Positions 33,000 through 44,614 of a stretch of DNA of 64,000 nt are shown one piece after another. A program made the position numbers and the translations under genes. The notes under the pieces are model-generated. The model was not told the DNA's origin. It worked only from the letters and a program-made list of their open reading frames with translations, and made no database searches. The stretch is from Collybiopsis luxurians FD-317 M1 (lineage: Eukaryota; Basidiomycota; Agaricomycetes; Agaricales; Omphalotaceae). Location of the stretch: positions 1 to 64,000 of the forward strand of contig KN834856.1 of the NCBI GenBank assembly GCA_000827265.1. The letters run 5' to 3'. Numbering within the stretch: position 1 is the first letter of the stretch; each line of letters opens with the position of its first letter.

Positions 33000-35223
33000 G
33001 TAAGCGTAAATTTTCCGCACTTGAGAAACCAAGTCTTTTCAGACCCCTCGGAGTCTATGGCAGGCCGGGCATCTCGTAATACACTGCTTTCGCATATGTC
33101 GCACTCAATTCGTGGCTTGATACACCCGCTTTAACGACAGCTTGACGGGGCTACGTCGACAATCGCATCGCCAACGCATCGCCAATAGCAAGATCACTTG
33201 AGAAAGGTTGAGGAACTGTGCGGAATAACGCAGGGATAGACACACCGAAAGTTGAAAAAAACTGGCAGAAGCGTACGGGGATATTTTTGGTTGGGACCAT
33301 AATCGTTAGGTCTTTAATGGCCCTACCCTATTGGCTTGAAGTTCCCCAGCGGAGGTTAATGAGTAGGTCGCCCTAGCAGAGTGGAGGTTACCCGAGTTGG
33401 ACGGAGGGAAAATGCGACCGTGGAAAATGTGAACACGCGGTCACGTTGAACTGGGAAGGAATTTGACTGCGGGCCGTCCCCGTGTAGCCTTCAACGAATC
33501 AGACCACATTTTCCGACTTCATTCAGTATGATTAGGAAGAGATATCTGTAAAGTCTAGTATTCAATCAGTCCAAAAGTCTAAGGCCGGACGGCGTAACCT
33601 TTAGCATGATCCGGGGCTTGATCCTCTATACTTACTGCACAAATGTCTCGCTGCTCTTGCTATGGAGATTATCTCAGAGGGGACGGAAGGGTTGATGGAG
33701 TAGGGGGTCCAAGCCAGGCCAGCCCTCGTGTAGTCACATTGTGTATATACGTAGCTTCATCCGCATCCACAGCTGCCTTGCGTTTAGCATCGAGCAGCCT
33801 CAGGCTCCACTGGCCCATCTCATCTGATAATTGTCAACATAATCGTGACATGATGCGCTGTCTGAGAAGCCAAGGTATCGAAGATTGAGGCTTCCTGCGA
33901 TACATTTTTTCAATAATACGTACATCGAACTCAGTTTGTAATTGACCAGTCTAGACACACTGGTCAACATAGGCTACAGGTCTGGGTTGATCTAGGTATT
34001 CGCTATGCGTATGGGCCAGTATCTATTCAAAGGTGAAAGCTGGAATGTTGCAGTGGCGCTGTACAACGAGCATCGAGAGGTGCCACTCTACGGTAACTAC
34101 ATCTGGGTTAAATGCAATTGCAGTAGGGATGCACCGATGATAATTATTGTACTTTCTCAGCCTGTTGTATTGTGCGGAAAGAGAATCAGCTCGATGATGC
34201 CACAGGACAGTACATTCCAAAGAAAATGCTTTTAGTACGTGAACGCCTTGTACGCACATACATACTTAGTTTTAAAATTGTAGCTGGTGATTGAAATGCT
34301 CCATTGATCAGCTGATACACGGTAACTTAAGCGCGACTTAAGACGACTCAGTGAGGCCGGGCGGTCCTTAGCAAACTATAATTCCTTCCCTCCTTCCTTC
34401 CAGAGGTGAGGTCGGACATACGATGTCTCCGTGTTCAGCATCCATCACACTTTATCTGCACTCTTGATTTTCGACGATAGCATCGTGGGCAAAGAATCTA
34501 TGTATCTCACGGACAATTGATTCCATAGCATACTAATAAGAATCATCGATGCGAATAATGAAGCGAAGACCAACCGAAGATATTATTATTGAAGTTCCAC
34601 TCAGCGGACGACACAGCTGACAGAAGACCTGGGAGCAAGTCTCCATGGAATAGAGACATGCTTCACCGATGCAAATTGAAATCGGAATCACTGTCATGCT
34701 GTTTTGCGTTCTCTGAGCAGACGGCAGAGTCATTGCATCGCTCAAGTTGATTGCTACGCGCTTATGCTGGTGAAAAGGTCTACGAAGTGAGAGGGGCCGT
34801 AAAAGAATTGCTTCTGGGAGACCACAGCTCGGTGAGCATTAGGTGCATGACGTTCGAACAATTATAGTTAGACCGCGGTAAAACCTGCATGGATCTGTCA
34901 AATGTCAAAAAGCCTCGTCATGAAAGGAAATTTTTGAGTGTACGCAAAAATAATTGGAGCTATATGTGAGAAGTCGATGTTGATCAAAGTGCTGTATGCC
35001 AAGCAGTGAATGCACTAAGGTTCGTTTTTGGAGTCCTCGAGTGGCTAATTCTGAACACAACTCTATGCCCTGTGGATTTGACAAAGGATTTCGAAGTACA
35101 GCTGCGATGACGTTTAACAGCTAACGGGATGGTTTATAAGAATACCCCATTCTCGATTAAACATCAGTTTCACCGTTTCAGTATCCCTGTGGACTCCCAT
35201 TGATCCCAACTGCACATATATCC
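33000..35223. other. Duplication edge and intergenic region
   Basis: 33000-33550 is the unit B counterpart of 26890-27245. Beyond it I see only unsupported open frames (plus 33643-33888, minus 34533-34745). A TATA-like TTTATAAG at 35133-35140 lies about 90 bp upstream of the split start codon of the next gene and is a candidate core promoter. Confidence 0.4.
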
Positions 35224-38200
35224 ATGTGAGTCTGTAATTTATACGAAACACAAAACCTTGCTGATAAATGTTGTGTCCAGGCCCGGGCCTTCGCTAAAAT
35301 ACTTGTTCAATCGGCCCAAACGCAACGACGAGGAGCTTGAGAAATCAATCGCTCAAGCTAGCGATACGAACGATAAGCTCCAGAAGAGCGAGCTGTCCAA
35401 GTCAGAAAAAAGAGTAGACATCTGGAGTACGTAGCCAAACTAATCTCAGTGTAAATTTTGCGAAGTTATCCTTCTCACCTGCCCTTATCTAGCCGGGAAT
35501 ATTGCTAATGAAGTCACGAAAGTCGAGTCAGCGTTTGAATCTGTAAATGCATTCTATGAAGCCAACCAGTCTGCTTTCGCTGCGGCTGCATCTGGTCTGG
35601 CGAATATGTACAGTGAAAACTCCGAACTCGTTGAAAAATCAATGTCGGCCTTCACAGAATTTTGTCCCGTTCTAGTGCAGGGACTAGAGTCGCTCAGCCA
35701 GCTGCATCCGTTTGTTGGAGGTACGTTCAAGTCTATCTTGATGTTTTGTTTCCGGCGAATTCATTCTTTTTCCAGTTGCAGCCAAGGCATTCTCACTCGT
35801 CATTACAATGAACCATACGAGGGTGATGAATAACAGAAAGGTCATCGCTCTCCAAATGCAGATGCAGGATACAGTGATGATTCTATTCGAGTACGTTTGC
35901 ATGCTTGGGTGGAGACTGTGTTCTTGAATTTTTGTACGGCAGTTTGCGTCATATGAAAGACCCAGATCATACAGATGCAAAAGGAGAGACCATAATGAAC
36001 AGGATGTCTGCCACTTTGCACAAACTAGCAGAAGATATAAAAGAAGCGGGATCTGCGTGTGACCACTACATGAAGAAAAGCTTCGTCGGTAAACCATTCC
36101 TATTCCTCACATTGTGGACTACAAATACTTATGTTCGCCTTTTTAGCTAAGACATTGAAATCTCTTATGTATGAAGGTCGTCTGGCAGGCTATGGGGACA
36201 AATTTGTCCAGCATCGCAAAGAGCTGCGAGACGCTCTGAGCATTCATACTGCCTTGGGCGTAGACAGGGCTAATGACCAGCTGGAATATCTTTCTTTGCG
36301 GACTGAGAGTTTGCAAGTCACAATGATTGAAATCCTGAAAAAACTCGATACACCAAGAGAAAAGGAGGGAAAAGAATTTATAGAGAACCAGGGTGGACCC
36401 AGGGCTTGTTTAAAGGAGGACCAGCTTGTCCAGGAGCTCATCCATATCAGTGGCGAGGGAATTGCTGCAATCAATGCTCGTCGGACAGGAGATGAGGAGA
36501 AGGACTTGGAGGCTGCCAGGAAGAAGCTTATGCAAGATTTTTCCGAGAATTTGGATGAAGCTTTCAAAAAGAATTTAACAATGTTTGAACGGAAGCTGGA
36601 TATGCAGAGCAAACAAATGCAAAATTTTATTGACGAGTCCCTTCATGATCAGGGTCTGTTCATCATATCCGCTCTCAAGGCAGGAGCTCATGATCGAATT
36701 ATTGATCCGGTAAGTCTGAGATACTATCTAAGAGTACGATATTCACGAGCTATAGGACATACAAGCTCTATGGAAGGAACATGTAGGAGAATTTGCTATT
36801 TGTTTAATAACCTTCTCACTTTCACTGAAGGGTTGGAAAGGAAACGTCAAGGCTCGGCACTTTGTACTGGCGCTACATGACTACTTTGAAGATAAACTGG
36901 CAAGTCAGAAGGGACCTGTCTCCACGTCTCTTACTTCCTCAGCTGCTCCTTCAAGTGTCCACATAAGCTCCCTAGATGATATATTCAAGGATGATCGATG
37001 GGCTCTAAAGTATATTGATGTCTCTCAAGTCCAGCCTATCCTCGAATCAATTGATGATGACGCAACGGGTTTCATTAGTATCAAAGAAGTGAATACTTTT
37101 GTGGCCTCTAAACCGAGTGGATGGAGGTGAGTAGTTTCTGCGTCTGCATATCTTTCCTCGATAATTTATGGCAATTTCGACAGCCTTCTCGTTTGGATGG
37201 CCTATTGGGGCACCGGTAAGCTCTAGCACCCAGATTCTGGTCCCTGTTATTTAATGCTGAACCGCAGGCTGGCATGTTGATATGGCTCGGTTTAAGCGAA
37301 AGATTTATGCTGTTATCCGTGAAATGTATAAAGTTTTAGACTATGATACTGTCGCTGGACCGCCGCATGAGCACAGGTTTGTCTTATTTACCTTTTATGG
37401 CTTGGTATTCAGTCCAGTGCTTTCTAGGAATTTATCAGCAAATCGTTACTTCATGGATGAATACATGAGCTCGGAAATCTTTACACGTATCGACATTCTT
37501 CTTCGGTCGTTACGGCCCCCCGATTCCTATGTTGGTAACAAGCTAAAGCAAGTCATTAATGCGTACTCTTCTTCCGAAGAGCAGAGACTCCGAGAAAATC
37601 TTGAGGGCGTGGAGTACGCCATAGATACTCCTGAAACTGTATCTCTCGTCACCGGTCCCGGTCGGATTGGACGAGTCAGTGATAATTTCAAGCTTCCTGA
37701 GATAATCATTTTAATTTTCTTCTCCAGTACATTCTTCCGCTGCTTTATCTCCTCTTGAAGAGACATCTGAAGATCTTCTATCTTGCTCGGACCCATATTA
37801 TTGATGGCGAAGAGCTGCGAGATTCCATAACTTCATTACAGAATGTATTTATAGTCCTAGATACTCGTATGAAGAAGTTAGAAGGTAAGCCCTGTCGATC
37901 AGTTCACAAATACAGAATATTTAACATTTTCAAGCTATTTTCAAACAGATAGTATCTGATGTGTCAAATCGACTGAGCAATGTCGCCTTCGGTTTAGTGA
38001 GTCTGAATGATCCTGGTTAATATGCGCAGAACTAAAGAAAGAATGATACAGTTTCATCTGTCATATTTGGATACGAGCCGTCACCCAAGAGACAACTCGC
38101 TTCGCCCACGGAGCGAAGAGGGTAGGGCCGGGGTTGTGGAAGCAGGATCAGAAGCCATGTCTACGGAAGAGATAGCACAAATACCACTCAGAATTCTCAA

Positions 38201-39934
38201 TTATGGCGTGCGGAACACTTTGGAAACACCTATATACCAAGAGTCTCTTGCCACTTTTCGCCCCCACGCTCGCACTTCTCGCCATTCCCGACATCCTCTT
38301 TCTGGGTATTGGGCTGGACATTTTTGGACACAAGATTCAGAGGAGCTTTATTCTGCTGAAGGCCTAGTCCAGATATATATCGATATTGACAAGGAGGGGA
38401 AAATATCAGGGAAGGCGGAAGCTTACTACAGCTTGATGGATGTTTCGGGGACAGTTGCACCGGATAATACGCTGTTCGTGGAATTCGTGTTCGACAATGG
38501 GACCGGAATTGCTTGTCATGGACAGTTTCGTCCACATGCAGGCACCCTTACTGGGGAGTTTTCCTTCATAAAATCAGATAGCGATGTCAAAGATGTGAAA
38601 GCGATCAAAGCTCAGAATCAGGAGGAATCTGACTTCGATCAAGAAGAGGAAAAAGACGACAGCGGTGACGACGAGGACGGCAGAACGGAGGACAACCAAG
38701 TCAAAAGTATCAGCGACAATACAATCCTACAGAACGACAAGGAGAAGAACACATTCTTTTTTAGCCGAACTCCAGCGTTTGCATGGCGATTTCATACTCC
38801 GTTTGGTCAGAGAAGCAAGACTGCTCGAGACAGATGGTCATTTGCCCTCAATGCGGTTCTGGACCAAGTGCAACGAAACCGATATTCTTGGAACTATCTC
38901 AAGGCTCGTAATGCCGAGAGGAAGAGGTTCCTCGAGTTGATGGTCCGCCAAGAAGTGGATATTGAGTATAATCTTACCCCATCCAACCCTCCTAATGATG
39001 AAGAGGGTAAAGAACTGCGTCTTTTGACAGCCAAATTACATCCGACAGATGCCCGCTTCTACCATTCTCTTATCAAGCCCCTCATGGACCGTGACTTTGT
39101 CACACATTTGTAAGTCCCGTGCCGCGTCATATTATATATCCTTCCTTCCTTCCTTCCTTCCGCTCGATGGATTTCTTAAGTCAATTGACTAATTGTACAT
39201 AGGGAAACTGAGTGCGATGGCTGTGACCGTGGCATCACCCGCAGCAGATTTATCTGCCTCACCTGCATCAGCGACGATTTTTCTGAGACGTTCGACCTGT
39301 GCTTAAATTGCAGAGACATTTCTTGCACGACCGAATCATTTGATCACCACCCATCCCATCCAATGCTGAAGGTCGATAGGGTTATCCAGGACGGGGAGTT
39401 AGCTTGGGCGATACCTGAAGCAAGAGAAATAGCCACCCGGGTCAAGGAACTCTTTCGCTCACAAAATACCCTTACCACTCGACTGGCAAAAGACAGTATT
39501 AAAGATGGAAGAGCAGACAAGACAAAATTACTTCAAGTCGAAGCTCTTTGTTGCTGCTGTGGAAAGGGAGTAGACACGCCATGTTGGATATGTCTGTCCT
39601 GCTGTAAGTACCGAGTTCACCTTTTTTCAGTGGTTCTGGCTTACCTCCCCCAGCGCCGGACACCTTTATTTGCGACGGTTGTGAGAAGAACAGGACATCT
39701 GTACTGCTCGATGGGCCTAGTAAATGGCACCAACACAAACACCATTTGATCCGCATTCATGATGGCTTGCAAACTGCTGATCGTCTGGTAACCCATTCGA
39801 GACTGCATGCTCTAGAGGGGAAGTTAGCGATGGTAGAAACTAGGCTTCAAGCATTCGAGCATCGTTTTTCCAGCTTGGAGGATACACTTAAACAGGTGCT
39901 CGAGGCTCTGAAGTCTCCATCAAGGAGTTCCTGA
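35224..39934 (+). CDS. EF-hand and tandem ZZ-type zinc finger protein
   Basis: Phase-consistent exons: AT at 35224-35225 joined to 35281-35426, then 35493-35720, 35776-35890, 35943-36088, 36147-36709, 36756-37126, 37184-37215, 37268-37674 (perhaps with an in-frame 54-nt intron from 37378), 37728-37884, 37953-37996, 38052-39109, 39203-39603 and 39654-39934. The sum is 3951 nt (1316 aa; 1298 with the extra intron). The start codon is split, AT|G. In order: a helical N-terminal half, an EF-hand loop DDDATGFISIKE (about 500-511), a beta-rich segment starting SGYWAGHFW (about 820), an acidic stretch, a ZZ finger (CDGC, CLTC, CLNC, HHPSHP), a second finger (CCCCG, CICLSC-like, CDGC, HQHKHH) and a coiled-coil tail. 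Calcium and zinc binding are inferred from motifs. The role is unknown; related architectures occur in mushrooms. Confidence 0.88.
39141..39161 (+). repeat. (CTTC)n microsatellite in an intron
   Basis: Five tandem CTTC units lie in the intron 39110-39202 of the EF-hand/ZZ gene. Confidence 0.9.
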
Positions 39935-40339
39935 CGTTATTGACATGTTAAAATAACTGTATTAGCAATGTGTCCCGAGAATTCCCAGATCTTACTGCAT
40001 ACCTACTGATTCATTGAGTACACAAGTACTAAGAGGTTACCGACGAGGCTGCAAACTTACAAAAGATGTCTTAATCCCGAATAAAGAAAAATCTCTGGCA
40101 GATCATAGCATAAGTATTTCGAGAGGATGCCAAGAATGCAGAGAATTCCCCTGGGATCTTGTCGATCGATCCAGCTTCGTTGAGGTTTCCTGCTTAATCT
40201 ATTAATATGAAGTTGATATTAAGCGTTCAAAATATCGGGTGCTTATGATACCGCACTGACTTACTAATTTCTTACCGTCATCTCCAGTCGACAAATGTTA
40301 GTCTCTGGACTCTACAAATTGCACTATCAATGGTCGAAC

Positions 40340-40925
40340 CCAGTTCAAACCTGGTGCGCCTTTGAACCTGAACCTTTAAACCTGAACCTCAGGTTCAGGT
40401 CCAAGGTTCACAAATTTCTGAACTGGACCCCAGGTTCAGGTTCGAGGTTCAGCAAAAATTGAAGGTTTGCAAACTGAACCGAACCATGGCAGCACTGGGA
40501 ATGGGATGTGGGCCCAACTCAGACAAGCAGAGGGTTTACAGTGATGTTGTTTGGCCATAAGATTGTAAAAAAAAAATGCCTTAGGTAAAATCATATTTTG
40601 AGACCATATATTTTCAGATCAGTTTCAAAATGAGAACAAGTACAACTAAACTGTACCAAGAGCAGGTAAAGCCAGAACAGGTTTAGGTTTGAATACAATA
40701 AATTGAGAACAGGTTAAATGCTTGAGCAGATAAATGTACAGATACAACTGAAAAGTAAGAACAGGTGAAAACTTAGAACAGGTTAAAGCTCAGAACAGGT
40801 GAGAACTCAGAACAGGCCAAGGGTCAGAGACATCTAGAAAGTGAGAACAGGTTCGAAAATTGGAGCGGGTCTGAGTTCAGAACAGGTTAGAAACTTGGCA
40901 GAGCAGGTTCAAAAGTTAACAGCTA
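40340..40925. repeat. GGTTCAGG palindromes and AGAACAGGTT array
   Basis: The left part has clustered GAACCTGAACC/GGTTCAGGTTC words, including a perfect palindrome with a 1-nt centre at 40380-40400. The right part (about 40630-40910) is a degenerate short tandem array with AGAACAGGTT (or -GTG, -GCC) recurring about ten times at 15-40 bp spacing. No frame or transposase is evident; it resembles the palindromic end of a MITE next to a minisatellite. Confidence 0.65.
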
Positions 40926-41028
40926 CTTGAGTTTGCAATAGAACATAAATATGCATAATGTATATAACCAGTGTATGGAACCAGCTAAGTAGCTGTAATT
41001 CTAGCCTCCATTGTAGGTACTGCTTAGG

Positions 41029-41170
41029 GCTCAGTACCGCAACTGTACATGGACGGTATATGAGCACCGTATATGTAGATCTGTACCTGGACCGTCTTGA
41101 CCTGAGAAAGGTAAAGAATGGGTCCAGTGTATGGTACGGTTCTACCCTATTTGACCGTATGATGTACAGC
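41029..41170 (+). repeat. GTAC/CCGTA-rich dispersed repeat, copy 2
   Basis: It begins AGGGCTCAGTACCGCAACTG and aligns with the reverse complement of 55447-55601 through GATCTGTACC-GGACCGTC, TTGACCTGAGAAAGGTAAAG and TTGACCGTATGAT. It is probably a small non-autonomous element related to 4639-4897. Confidence 0.7.
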
Positions 41171-41769
41171 CGTGCCGGCCGTCATTTGGGTATGTGGCAC
41201 ATGTGGATGTATCTAGTGTCTTCACATATTGCCCATTCATAAATGAAGATATTAAATGTTTTTCATTACCAGTCCTTGCACTATTAAATTCATAGACCTG
41301 TAGTACCCCATTTATGCTCTCCCAGCCTAATATTTAACTTATCCAGCTTTCCCAGGGATTGCAATATCCATGTGGAGGTTCCCTCAGCTTCTCACATTGC
41401 CCTTTAATAACTGTAAGTATTAAACTATTTCTGTCGCAAGTATTCTAACTTTTAAATTTAGAGACAATGCAGAACCCAATTTTCAACCTCCAAATCTGAT
41501 TCCTTACTTGTTTTGCTTGCTCAAGGGTGGTATTGTCCATGTGGGCGCCTAAATGGCCTCTCATGCTATCCTTTTCTTTGTCAAATTGCTTGGACTTTTT
41601 AACCACTGAGTGAAAGTTGAGTTTTACTCATTCCCTCTCCTGGAATGACTGCAACTACTGGTGATACTGTTTCCTCCTCTATGTTTAGGCATGATCTCCC
41701 CAATGACCCATCTGCAGGCCCTTCACATATGTAGATTGGATTTTATTTAGTTGTTTAATTGTGACTCTC
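41171..41769. other. No recognisable gene
   Basis: AT-rich sequence with no supportable coding frame. It probably belongs to the flanking hAT-derived region. Confidence 0.35.
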
Positions 41770-42620
41770 TTAGGTCATTCTCAATGAGTTGGGACCAGTA
41801 GCTGACTCAGGCAAGCCATTATTGATATCCAACTCAATGATGATGGTCAAGTACAAAAACCTACTGCGAATAGGAACAAGAAGGCAAAGAAAATATCTGC
41901 ACCAGCTGGCAATAAAGAGCAACCTGAGCCAGCAATAGTGTTCAATGATGAGAGTGATGATGATTCCATGGGTAGTTCATCTAGAGATGAGAGCAATTCT
42001 GGAACTGGAAGGGAACTTTCTAATGAGGAGGTATATCTTTGACAAAGACTATTTTGCTAAATGAACTGAAAGTCCTCAGCTGACATCCTTCCGCACAAGG
42101 CTGATCCAAGTGCTGGTCAAAAAAGGAAGCCCCACTGAGGTCAAAAGCCAAACAGATAACCTCGTCTGTCAGGACTAGAACAAGCAAGTTCTTCAGCCTC
42201 AATTGTAAGTCAGCTGTTATACTTTTATCAGAGCATTTTTTTATATGGTTCAAGCAAAGTGAAGCATCTTTGACTGTCTCAAGTCCCCAATCCCTTAAAA
42301 GCACAAGAAATGTATGTGTAAAATTCCAAATTTACTTTTAGAAGCATTTGTTAACTGGTGAGCATTTACAGCATTGTTCAAATCCAATTGATCTCTTCTT
42401 TGAAGAAGTACTTACAGATGAGAAGGGAAAGCAAGAGAAGGGTGTCAAATACTTCAAGTGTTGGCATGGTAATTGCAAGATCTGTCAAGTGACATCAGGT
42501 AGTTGTGGAAGTTTGAATAGTAAGAATTTTGAGCACACTGGTTTCAAGCTATTGATAATCTTGTTAGGTCTTACCAATCATCTCAAGCAGCATTTTTTTT
42601 TGGCACACTATTGGCAATTT
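41770..42620 (+). pseudogene. hAT transposase N-terminal fragment (BED-like finger)
   Basis: A plus-strand frame reads NDESDDDSMGSSSRDESNS (about 41945-42000) and, after a gap, PIDLFFEEVLTDEKGKQEKG, YFKCWHGNCKI and, across a small GT-AG intron, LTNHLKQHF. The KC-HGN-K and NHLKQH spacing matches the BED-type finger region at the start of mushroom hAT transposases. The catalytic part is absent: the fragment is followed at once by Copia sequence. Confidence 0.6.
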
Positions 42621-42810
42621 TAAAAGTTAAGACAACTGTCTGATTCCCTTCCATCAAATTTTTCCTAGCTTGGCCAAAATGAATCACCTTCAGTGTGGTA
42701 CTCACTTCCAACAGCTGTGCCTCTTGTATATAAGGAGCATATGAGATGAAGTCCTTCCTCTTGTGCAAGAAATGGTCTGTAGTACCTGAATCAGTGTATA
42801 TCGGTCCTAC
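42583..42810 (-). pseudogene. Older Copia protease fragment
   Basis: On the minus strand YTDSGTTDHFLHKRKDFISY fits the Copia aspartic protease start (DSG-T-H, then a DF-Y motif). It abuts the LTR at 42818 and is not in the frame or family of the element inserted next to it. It may be the continuation of the gag remnant at 49330-51447, split by the Copia insertion. Confidence 0.6.
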
Positions 42811-42817
42811 TCCCTAT

Positions 42818-43019
42818 TGAAGTTATAGTATAATAAAATGATTGTGTTATTTGTGGCTCTCATGTTCAGGCCTTTATACCTATATACAGAAATACTAGAA
42901 TATTCTACAACTATCTAATGTCTGCACTGTATGAGCCACTAACTAAGTATTAGTAAGAGATGTAAACATAAGGTATTCCAGAGCACACATTAACATGCAT
43001 GATGTCATTTATCCAAACA
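42818..43019 (-). repeat. Copia 3' LTR
   Basis: On the minus strand it starts TGTTTGGATAAATGACATC right after the polypurine tract and ends TATAACTTCA. It pairs with the LTR at 49136-49317. Confidence 0.85.
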
Positions 43020-44614
43020 CTCCCCCCCAAGTGCAATACATCCCGAGAAGCTCAATGAGATGTTTGTGCTGTCAAGTCCTTTGGTCAGAATATCTGCCAC
43101 ATTGTCTTCAGCTGCACAGTAATTAACTATTACCCTGTTAGAGGCAATGCTCTTGCATATAAAATGATGCCAAATATTGATGTGTTTTGAACAGGTGTGA
43201 AAACTGGAATTTTGGGCAAAGGAAATGGTTCCTTGGTTGTCAATGGAGATGTTGATGGGGCATTGGAAAGGTAAGTTGAGTTCTGCAAATAAGGTCTGAA
43301 GCCAAAGGGCTTCTCGGGTAGTGGCAGAAAGAGCCAAATACTTGGCTTCCATGCTTGATAATGCAATGGTTGGTTGTTTTTTTTGGAGTTCCAAGTGATG
43401 GCTCCCCCTGCATGCATGGATATATATCCAGATATAGATCTCCAGTCATCAACACTATTTCCCCAATCAGTGTCACTGAAAATTCTAAGTTCAGAGTCAT
43501 CAGATACTGAGTATCTGATGCCTACTTGAGTAAATTAAAAGTCCCTTAAGATAGTGAAGAACACATTTGACAGCAGCGAGATGAGCAGGTCTGGAATTGC
43601 TGTTGAATTGGGAAAGGGTTTGGACTGAGAAGGAGATGTCAGGTCAAGTGGTAATGGCAGTGTACATCAGAGATCCAATAATGTTCTCATATATAGCTTT
43701 GATTTCAGGGTGTAATTCATTGTCAGGAAGTTTGGTGAGTTTAATGTATGTGTCCATGGGAGTATGGACTGGTTTACATTCTGACATTCCAAATCTGTCA
43801 AGAATTCAGGTGAGATATTGAGTTTGAGTCAGAATAATGGAATTGGGGGACTGATCAATTTCCATTCCTAGAAGCTGGCAGAGTGTACCAAGTTTTTGAA
43901 TAGAGAATTCAGCCTTGAGTTGGGATTCAGTTTTGGACATCAACTCATCATTAGATGCAAAGATGGACATGTCATCAACATGTACACCAACAATAACAAT
44001 TCCTTGGTCCAATCTTTGTATATATGCACATTGGTCTGATAGAAGACATGTAAATCCGAGTTTTTTGAAGCTAGAGTCTAAAGTAAGGTTCCAGAATTGT
44101 CTGGCTTGCTTCAAACCATAAAGTGGACACTCTAGTTTCCATACTTGTATTGTTCCATCTTCATAAGCTTCAGGCTGCATCATATAGATTTCTTCTTCAA
44201 GTTCTCCATTTAAATATGCACCCACAACATCAGCAACATGAGTTTTGAGTTTGTATTGAGCAGCAAGGGAGATTAGTAGTTGAATTGTTTCCATTCAGAC
44301 AACAGGTGCAAAAGACTCATTCAAATCAATGCCAAGGATTTGTGACAATCTGTTGGCAACAAGTTGTGCCTTGTAATGTGTAATATTACCAGTTGTTTTG
44401 CATTTGATGCAAAAAACCCATTTATTTGCAATAGGAATTTAATCAGGTGGAAATGCCATGAGCTGGTAAGTATTAAAGTTTTTAAGTTGTTCCATTTCCA
44501 TATCCATCACTTCTTTCCATTTAGGCCAATCGGGATGCAATCAAGCCTCAGCAACTGTGAGAGGTTCAGAAGCTAAAGTATTTTGGACAGATGGAAATGT
44601 GACAGCAACAGTGC

